Positions 6,898-11,687 of a stretch of 11,687 bases of DNA are shown one piece after another. The stretch comes from Acidimicrobiaceae bacterium (GTDB taxonomy: Bacteria > Actinomycetota > Acidimicrobiia > Acidimicrobiales > UBA8592): NCBI GenBank assembly GCA_002715405.1, contig PAZD01000008.1:25643-37329 (forward strand). Reading direction: 5' to 3'. The notes under the pieces were generated by a model, which saw nothing but the letters and a program-made list of their open reading frames with translations, was not told the DNA's origin and ran no database searches. The translations under genes and the position numbers were made by a program. Within the stretch, counting starts at the first letter, position 1. Each line of letters starts with the position of its first letter.

Positions 6898-7743
6898 TTA
6901 ATTCAGTAGAAGTAAAGATGATGCTTCCTTAGCGCTCATTCCGATGGTGACTCCTTTGCTAGTCGCATGGCTATTCATCGCTGATATAACACCGTCGTGG
7001 TAGTGGGATAATCCACTACCCATTCTTGCGTACCTTGCATCGATTGTTGCTCCAGCTAGCCCTTCTTCTTCAACGATAAATAAACCTGCCATCCCAGAGT
7101 CATCCATGCCTTTCCCTCCATCGGAACAGATAAAGCCCCATGGTCGACATCGCAGGAGATAAGGAACGGCTGAACGTCCTGTGTGGCCTGCTGTGACCAA
7201 AACGTTTTTTCCAGTGTCCTCATCAGTTCCAAATGCTATAGAGTCTGTTGCAATAACATGCCTGTTATCAGGTGAAGTTTCCATCACTGTTCGATTGGTT
7301 ATCTCAGATGCACTTGCCTGAACTGGATCTTGTTCTAACAATAGATAAGCAGCGTCTTTTACGCTCATCCCGGATTTCACGCCGCAATCCAATGCCAGCT
7401 GATTGGCAAAACTGATGATTCCATTTTCGTATAGATGAACACCATTCCCAAGGTGGGCTGTCATTACATCGGCAACAGCTGCCGGGATAGATAATGCTTC
7501 TAAATACCAAAGTCCTGCAATAGCTGAACCTTCTGGTCCTATAGCACAATCCATTCCGATTGCACCTCTAGGATTTTGTTCACCAATAAACCTCGCTGGC
7601 AATACACCGCAGTATGAAGAGTTGACACAAACGTCTTTTCCAGTGTTTCGCTCATCAACGTCGTATGCCGAATCCATAGCCATAATAGAGCCGATACCAG
7701 TGGGAGAGTTGAGAACATTTGTCTGCTTATCTTCAATAGTCAT
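6898..7743 (-). CDS. Unrecognised protein of two homologous tandem domains
   Basis: A 281-residue soluble protein I cannot assign to a named family. No signal peptide or membrane helix is evident. It is an internal duplication: residues about 19-136 and 162-279 align with a constant offset of 143. Matched pairs include D24/D167, TGK 34-36/177-179, G46/G189, D65/D208, G69/G212, AGL 76-78/219-221, G99xG101/G242xG244, G108/G251, IS 110-111/253-254, N114/N257 and GMS 125-127/268-270. Polar residues differ: the second half has H187, K211 and D214-D215, where the first has Tyr44, Ile68 and Glu71-Gly72. This suggests one active or binding half and one structural half. Its ATG overlaps the TGA of the acyl-CoA ligase gene (ATGA), implying coupled translation and a role in the same pathway. 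I have a vague recollection of similar glycine-rich repeats in proteins annotated as hypothetical, but no function. Confidence 0.85.
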   Translation of the reverse strand: MTIEDKQTNVLNSPTGIGSIMAMDSAYDVDERNTGKDVCVNSSYCGVLPARFIGEQNPRGAIGMDCAIGPEGSAIAGLWYLEALSIPAAVADVMTAHLGNGVHLYENGIISFANQLALDCGVKSGMSVKDAAYLLLEQDPVQASASEITNRTVMETSPDNRHVIATDSIAFGTDEDTGKNVLVTAGHTGRSAVPYLLRCRPWGFICSDGGKGMDDSGMAGLFIVEEEGLAGATIDARYARMGSGLSHYHDGVISAMNSHATSKGVTIGMSAKEASSLLLLN

Positions 7744-9404
7744 GATCGTTTCTTTCTTCTTGGTTGCGGCCCTCGATCGCTAGTGTCAGGACCAACTCCC
7801 ATCTCACGTAGTTCAATTTTTCTAACTTTTTCAGAAGGTGTTTTTGGCAACTCTGAAAGAACTTGTATATATCTAGGAATAGCAAAATCCGGTAATTGTT
7901 TTTTTGAATATTCCCATATTTCTTCTGCAATTACCTCTTGGCCATGCTCTGGGACGATGAAGACCATGACTTCATCTTCTCCTGCTTCCTGATCTGCTGG
8001 AACTCCAATAGCGGCGACCTCTTCAATTGATGGGTGCGAAACGAGAGCCTGCTCTACTTCGTAGGAACTGATATTCTCTCCTCGTCTTCGAAGGGCGTCT
8101 TTTAATCGATCGACAAAGTAGTACCAACCATCTTTATCTCTTTTGAGGCCATCCCCAGTATGGAACCAGAGATTACGGAAAGCTTCAGCTGTTTTATCGG
8201 GCATAGCATAGTACCCCTGACAGGAGGTCCAAGGGAAAACTGCACGGACTATTAGCTCTCCAACTTCCCCAATCTGAACTTCTTCATCCGTTTCTGAATC
8301 CACGAGCCGTATATCAAACCACTCTTTATTCAAAAGTCCGGCTGCACCGGCAGGGCGGTCAATACCGTATGGGGTCAAAATAGGCATACATGTTTCTGTT
8401 AAGCCAAAGACTTCAACAAATGCTTCGATTCCAAAACGTTCTTTGTACTCTTCAAGAATCGAGCTGGCCGTTGGAGCAGCAAAAACACATCGCAGATCAT
8501 TATCTTTGTCATCTGGTTTTCGCTCTTGTTGCCAGACGAAGTCCATCATTACCCCAATGAAGTTTGTTACGGTGGCTTTGCTAACTCGAATTTGGTTTAT
8601 CCACTCTGAAGCACTGAATCGTTCCTGCAGTACATACCGTGAACCGGCTATGAGTGCTGGGTATGCGGCTAGAAATTGAGAGTTTCCATGGAATAAAGGC
8701 CCACAAGACATATACGTGTCCTCTTCAGTAAGTCGAGTCAACGAAACCGTTTCATCAGCGAAAAGATACATATGGGCATGAGGCATCATTACCCCCTTAG
8801 AGAGCCCAGTGGTTCCAGAAGTGAAAAAAATCGAGCCTAAGTCTGAGTACTTTACCCTTGGTAATTCTAACTTTTCTTCGTTGAGTAAGGCCTTCCAATT
8901 CGAAGCGTTTTTGCCATGCTTTCCTAAGATTTGTATTCCTTGGTCTACTTGTTCGTCTTTCCCGACCAGATAAAAATGTTTCACTGTGTCAAATGCTTCT
9001 TCGACATCAAGAATGCGTTCGATATATTCAGGCGAAATGACCGCAATCGAAGGGGTTGTTGTCGACACTTGGTGTGAGAGGAATGCGCCACGGTATGCAG
9101 TATTGATCGGAACTTCCACTAAGCCCGCAACTGAACTCCCTAACCATGCAAAGATGTAAGCAGAACTATTTGGGATCATTATCAGGACTCGATCTCCTAC
9201 ATCGGCCCCAGCTTTGAGCATTCCGGATCCGACAGATTCAGCTATATCCAGAGTTTCCTGATAGGTGAAGGATTCCTTCGCCCATGGAACATCTAGGTAT
9301 ATTTTTTCAGGATGACGTCGTGCTCGTTCGCGAAGAACTGTTGGAGAACTCCAATCAAATCGCGATTGAAATGTTGGGTCGTATTCCTGATAATAATTTG
9401 TCAT
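7740..9404 (-). CDS. AMP-forming acyl-CoA synthetase/ligase (ANL superfamily, CaiC-like)
   Basis: A 554-residue cytoplasmic enzyme that should activate a carboxylic acid with ATP and join it to coenzyme A. All core ANL motifs are present: P-loop TSGTTGLSKG (195-204), A5 VFGLTET (332-338), A7 WFHTGD (413-418), hinge/A8 DRLKDALRRRGENIS (432-446) and the adenylation lysine Lys527 in PKTPSEKVRK (520-529). The N-terminal domain runs to about residue 430, with a mobile C-terminal domain after it, a normal length. The tail from about 538 is basic (PRRKKRS). The overall style, including SEK before the catalytic lysine, reminds me of the CaiC (carnitine/crotonobetaine) and medium-chain ligase groups, but substrate specificity cannot be read reliably. 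The gene follows the crotonase by 10 nt and overlaps the two-domain protein gene by 4 nt, so the three form one operon. No strong ribosome site precedes ATG 9404. Confidence 0.92.
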   Translation of the reverse strand: MTNYYQEYDPTFQSRFDWSSPTVLRERARRHPEKIYLDVPWAKESFTYQETLDIAESVGSGMLKAGADVGDRVLIMIPNSSAYIFAWLGSSVAGLVEVPINTAYRGAFLSHQVSTTTPSIAVISPEYIERILDVEEAFDTVKHFYLVGKDEQVDQGIQILGKHGKNASNWKALLNEEKLELPRVKYSDLGSIFFTSGTTGLSKGVMMPHAHMYLFADETVSLTRLTEEDTYMSCGPLFHGNSQFLAAYPALIAGSRYVLQERFSASEWINQIRVSKATVTNFIGVMMDFVWQQERKPDDKDNDLRCVFAAPTASSILEEYKERFGIEAFVEVFGLTETCMPILTPYGIDRPAGAAGLLNKEWFDIRLVDSETDEEVQIGEVGELIVRAVFPWTSCQGYYAMPDKTAEAFRNLWFHTGDGLKRDKDGWYYFVDRLKDALRRRGENISSYEVEQALVSHPSIEEVAAIGVPADQEAGEDEVMVFIVPEHGQEVIAEEIWEYSKKQLPDFAIPRYIQVLSELPKTPSEKVRKIELREMGVGPDTSDRGPQPRRKKRS

Positions 9405-9414
9405 TTATTTCTAC

Positions 9415-10185
9415 TTACAGTGCGCCGCGGGGTGGGAATTGTGGCTTTCTCTTCTCCATAAATGCGTTTGCTCCTTCTAGCATGTCAGGAGATCCGATAG
9501 CTTGTATCAGCGCACCGAGACTATTCACCATGTTGTCTCTCATTTGGTGATACATCACATTCGAGCTAGCTTTCGCAACTTCTAAGTAACGAGCGCTCAT
9601 CTTTATTATTTCTTCACACCATATTTCAACTTCAGCGTGTAATTGGTCGTCGGGAACAACTTTATTTATCCACCCGAGTTCAAATGCTTCTTGAGCTGAA
9701 TATTTTCGGCATAGGAATGAAACTTCTTTAGCGCGTTTTTCTCCAATGGTCATTGCCAAAAGATTTGTTCCACCGAGAACGGGGGCGCTACCTACTTTGA
9801 CACCAGTTTGGCCGAGCTGAGCGCTTTCAGCGGCAATCGCCAAGTCACACATTACAACTAGTTCGTTTCCTCCACCGAACGCACCGCCATTTACTGCAGC
9901 AATAATAGGAAACGGGGCTCCACGGAGTGCGTCAAATAACTCTAGGCTTCCGGTGAACATAGCTCGAACATTCCAAAAATCTGCTTCAGCAAGATTGCCT
10001 AGATATCCTCCTGCACAAAATGCTCGACCTTCACCGGTTATTACACCTACTCGAGCATCCATGTTTTCGCGAAGAGCATGTATGATTTCGTCAACCGTTT
10101 GGCGGCCATAGGAATTCAGTCTTTCGGGTCGATTAAGAGTTATCCAAAGTACGTCCCCTCGTCTATCTACCAAAATATCTTCCAT
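9415..10185 (-). CDS. Enoyl-CoA hydratase/isomerase (crotonase) family protein, MenB/BadI-like
   Basis: A 256-residue crotonase-fold enzyme acting on a CoA thioester. Oxyanion-hole elements are FCAGG (56-60) and GGAFGGGNEL (100-109). The middle region GQTGVKVGS (125-133), the run KRAKEVSFLCRKYSAQEAFELG (150-171) and the C-terminal EGANAFMEKRKPQF resemble MenB (dihydroxynaphthoyl-CoA synthase) and its ring-cleaving relative BadI (2-ketocyclohexanecarboxyl-CoA hydrolase) more than ordinary beta-oxidation hydratases. From memory, MenB has SFD after the GQTGPKVG stretch; here it reads SAP, so Ser133 is kept but the Asp position is Pro135. It is therefore unlikely to be a standard MenB. The start ATG 10185 has a strong GGGAGG site 5-7 nt upstream, and this is the first gene of the three-gene CoA operon. 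A ring-opening hydrolase, Claisen-type condensation or plain hydration all remain possible. Confidence 0.88.
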   Translation of the reverse strand: MEDILVDRRGDVLWITLNRPERLNSYGRQTVDEIIHALRENMDARVGVITGEGRAFCAGGYLGNLAEADFWNVRAMFTGSLELFDALRGAPFPIIAAVNGGAFGGGNELVVMCDLAIAAESAQLGQTGVKVGSAPVLGGTNLLAMTIGEKRAKEVSFLCRKYSAQEAFELGWINKVVPDDQLHAEVEIWCEEIIKMSARYLEVAKASSNVMYHQMRDNMVNSLGALIQAIGSPDMLEGANAFMEKRKPQFPPRGAL

Positions 10186-10221
10186 GATTTCCTCCCTGAA
10201 CGTTCGATTAGAGTCAGAGAT

Positions 10222-10251
10222 AATCTAGTGCAGATATTTCGATTTTGTAAA
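10222..10251 (-). promoter_or_regulatory. Candidate sigma70-type promoter of the crotonase-ligase operon
   Basis: On the minus strand TTTACA (plus positions 10246-10251), an 18-bp spacer and TAGATT (10222-10227) match the -35 and -10 pattern at five and four of six bases. The -10 lies about 37 nt upstream of the crotonase ATG, a plausible leader length. The -35 lies in the centre of the dyad at 10231-10264, so a protein bound there would interfere with polymerase. The match is by eye only. Confidence 0.4.
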
Positions 10252-10264
10252 ACATGAATATCTG
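10231..10264. promoter_or_regulatory. 34-bp imperfect dyad, candidate operator in a divergent promoter region
   Basis: CAGATATT (10231-10238) and AATATCTG (10257-10264) form 8-bp inverted arms. The same centre of symmetry (10247.5) is shared by an inner TTTT-GT-AAAA (10243-10252), with about four unmatched bases between on each side. It is a well-placed candidate operator between the minus-strand CoA operon and the plus-strand EamA gene. The rest of the 136-nt gap holds a small palindrome GAACGTTC (10198-10205) and a direct repeat of AATTCAGA near 10286-10301. Confidence 0.5.
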
Positions 10265-10308
10265 AGAGAGAAACACTACCGTAGGAATTCAGAAATTCAG
10301 ATCTTTAA

Positions 10309-10315
10309 GGGGGGG
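10309..10315 (+). promoter_or_regulatory. Poly-G Shine-Dalgarno site that supports a TTG start
   Basis: AA followed by seven G lies six nt before TTG 10322. The GTG formed at the end of the G run is followed at once by TAA, so it cannot be the start. This spacing makes TTG 10322 the best initiation codon for the EamA gene. Confidence 0.65.
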
Positions 10316-10321
10316 TGTAAT

Positions 10322-11218
10322 TTGATTTCGAATCGAATTGTCCATCTTCTATTAATTGTGGCTGTCGTGCTTTGGGGAGGAGTCTTCGTAGCCTACTTCT
10401 ACCTACTTCCTTCAATAGATGCTACTCAAATTGTAACGATCAGGTTCGTACTCATTTCAATTTGCTATTTGGTGATCTTTGCATTTATTAAAGACTCTCG
10501 ACCCAAAATAGATAAAAGTAAATTTGGAAAATTGTTTGTTCTTGGTGCTTTAGGGGTCCCAGGTTCACAATTGCCAGCTGTTCATGCGCAAAATTACCTA
10601 TCACCTTCTTTGGCGTCAGTCCTTATAACAACCTCTCCTGCATGGACAGCGGTTTTTGCTGCGTGGTTATTGAGGGAGAGGTTCAAATTTATTCAAATCC
10701 TTGGATTTATTGTTGCTTTCTTTGGGGCTCTACTTGTAATTACAGCGGGGTCGGGGACAGGGGCTCTTTCAGTCGACAATCCATGGGGGGCGACGCTTTG
10801 CTTGCTGTCCCCGTTTATGTGGGCTTTATTCACAGTTATCTCAAAACGTGAGTTAACAGATTTAAGTCCCTTTAGTTCAGTGGGTGTATGCCTTATAGCT
10901 GGAACGATTGTTATGACGCCATTTATTCCCAGCGCTGTTAATGATCTAGGATTATTATCCACTTCTCAATGGTGGTGGATGATATATACCGTTGTAGGGG
11001 GCACGTTGATCCCTTATTACATTTGGTTCTGGGCTCTCCAAAGACTTGAGGCAAGTAAGACTATCGCTTATATGTACTCAATTCCGTTTGCTGCGTTGAT
11101 ATGGACGTGGATAGTTTTAAGTCTTTTCCCAGATTGGTGGGCAGCATTTGGAGGGGTCATTCTTATCGTAGGAGTCATGCTGACTCAACGTTCACAAAAT
11201 AATTTAGAGGAAATTTAG
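10322..11218 (+). CDS. EamA/DMT-family permease
   Basis: A 298-residue inner-membrane protein with about ten hydrophobic segments in two EamA repeats, roughly residues 7-140 and 154-288, the normal size for drug/metabolite transporter family members. The first repeat ends with the typical AVFAAWLLRERF (110-121, with the family's Arg-Glu after the helix) and the glycine-rich GFIVAFFGALLVI (128-140). The second repeat ends with GGVILIVGVML (277-287) but reads LSLFPDWW where the usual glutamate would be. The start is TTG 10322, chosen for its ribosome site. Family members export amino acids, nucleosides or small metabolites, or import related solutes; the substrate here is not evident. Its stop TAG is directly followed by the ATG of the next gene, so the two are co-translated. 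Confidence 0.88.
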   Translation: MISNRIVHLLLIVAVVLWGGVFVAYFYLLPSIDATQIVTIRFVLISICYLVIFAFIKDSRPKIDKSKFGKLFVLGALGVPGSQLPAVHAQNYLSPSLASVLITTSPAWTAVFAAWLLRERFKFIQILGFIVAFFGALLVITAGSGTGALSVDNPWGATLCLLSPFMWALFTVISKRELTDLSPFSSVGVCLIAGTIVMTPFIPSAVNDLGLLSTSQWWWMIYTVVGGTLIPYYIWFWALQRLEASKTIAYMYSIPFAALIWTWIVLSLFPDWWAAFGGVILIVGVMLTQRSQNNLEEI

Positions 11219-11687
11219 ATGAACGCTGTCGAGTCAATTTCTAAAGAATTAGACGAAAACGGCTACGCTGTCCTTCGCGAAATCGGCGATAAAGAGGTTA
11301 TTCGACAAGCTCGACTGGATTTAATGGATCTACTCAGTGCGGTCCCCTTTGGAGATAATGAATTTATTGGAAGAAAAACTAAACGCCTCCACTCGTTATT
11401 TGGCCAGACTCGATCAATTGATTCACTAGCTATCGATAGCTTAGTTCTAAGTGTGGTGAATTCTTATCTTGGAGACGTTATTCTCGGAGCATCAGTAGCG
11501 TGCCAGATTTATCCTGACGAAGATAATCAGACATTTCATTATGATGATGGTGTATATCCATTGAGTGATAAATTTCGAGAGGTTAAATTAGGAGTTGTAT
11601 GGGCCATAGATGATTTCACGATTAAGAATGGGGCTACTAGAATTATTCCTAAAAGCCATGGAGACCGTTCAAAATACCCAGATGATG
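11219..11687 (+). CDS. Phytanoyl-CoA dioxygenase (PhyH) family protein, N-terminal part, runs off window
   Basis: The open frame starts at ATG 11219, immediately after the TAG of the EamA gene, and runs 156 codons to the window end without a stop. It shows the PhyH pattern of Fe(II)/2-oxoglutarate oxygenases: QTFHYDDG with the iron-binding His107-x-Asp109, then WAIDDFTIKNGATRIIPKSH (128-147), where NGaT and PxSH carry the second iron histidine, His147. These ligands suggest an active oxygenase that hydroxylates an unknown small substrate; bacterial members act on many compounds besides phytanoyl-CoA. The 2-oxoglutarate-binding arginine expected further on lies outside the window. Zero-gap coupling to the permease suggests that the oxygenase and transporter handle the same compound or its product. 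Confidence 0.88.
   Translation, partial: MNAVESISKELDENGYAVLREIGDKEVIRQARLDLMDLLSAVPFGDNEFIGRKTKRLHSLFGQTRSIDSLAIDSLVLSVVNSYLGDVILGASVACQIYPDEDNQTFHYDDGVYPLSDKFREVKLGVVWAIDDFTIKNGATRIIPKSHGDRSKYPDD

Noticed and set aside
6884..6898. Bidirectional terminator between the convergent genes
   Set aside because: The 13 nt between the two stop codons, and the adjacent bases, show no stem-loop of useful length or T run.
9415..10185. Calling the crotonase menB or badI
   Set aside because: The MenB aspartate position is Pro, there are no menaquinone neighbours, and the genes expected around badI are not in view, so only the subgroup likeness is supported.
1..11687. CRISPR arrays, insertion sequences, phage genes, tRNA or rRNA genes
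   Set aside because: No regularly spaced repeats, transposase, integrase, phage-like products, or tRNA/rRNA-like segments were seen; gene order and composition look like ordinary chromosomal metabolic operons.

Overview
The window reads as a bacterial chromosome segment of moderate GC (by eye, low-to-mid forties percent, not computed). It is densely packed with short, overlapping, operon-style genes. Shine-Dalgarno sites are clear and some starts are GTG or TTG. The solute-binding lipoprotein has a lipobox followed by an Asp/Ser/Ala-rich linker, a style I associate with Acidimicrobiia and other actinobacteria. A low-to-mid-GC, marine-type actinobacterium is therefore my best guess, but the sequence does not prove it.

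Layout. (a) 1-6127, minus strand: one apparent operon read leftward. It encodes a family-1-type solute-binding lipoprotein, an 11-bp GC-rich hairpin, LivH permease, a fused LivM-LivG permease-ATPase, LivF ATPase, an MFS transporter, and the first 19 codons of a short-chain dehydrogenase cut by the window edge. Gaps from livH to the MFS gene are only 1-2 nt. (b) 6128-6320: a divergent intergenic region holding a perfect 10+4+10 inverted repeat with TTGACA at its centre. (c) 6321-6884, plus strand: a stand-alone SnoaL/NTF2-like protein, convergent with the next block. (d) 6898-10185, minus strand: a three-gene operon of a MenB/BadI-like crotonase, an AMP-forming acyl-CoA ligase, and an unrecognised protein made of two homologous halves. 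The last two genes overlap by ATGA. (e) 10186-10321: a second divergent region with a 34-bp imperfect dyad centred on a candidate -35 box. (f) 10322-11687, plus strand: an EamA/DMT permease followed with no gap by the start of a phytanoyl-CoA-dioxygenase-family gene that runs off the window.

How it may fit together (inference). A Liv-type ABC system imports an organic acid or amino-acid-like compound. The ligase activates a carboxylate to its CoA thioester, and the MenB/BadI-like crotonase, and perhaps the SDR, act on the thioester. The two-domain protein and the SnoaL-like protein would supply unknown steps. Liv-type importers beside CoA ligases and MenB/BadI-like enzymes are familiar from aromatic or alicyclic acid catabolism, but nothing here fixes the substrate.

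The least explained object is the 281-residue protein at 6898-7743. Its two halves align with a constant 143-residue offset, and the presumed functional residues differ between halves. No CRISPR array, insertion sequence, tRNA or rRNA was seen, and no gene-free stretch exceeds 200 bases.
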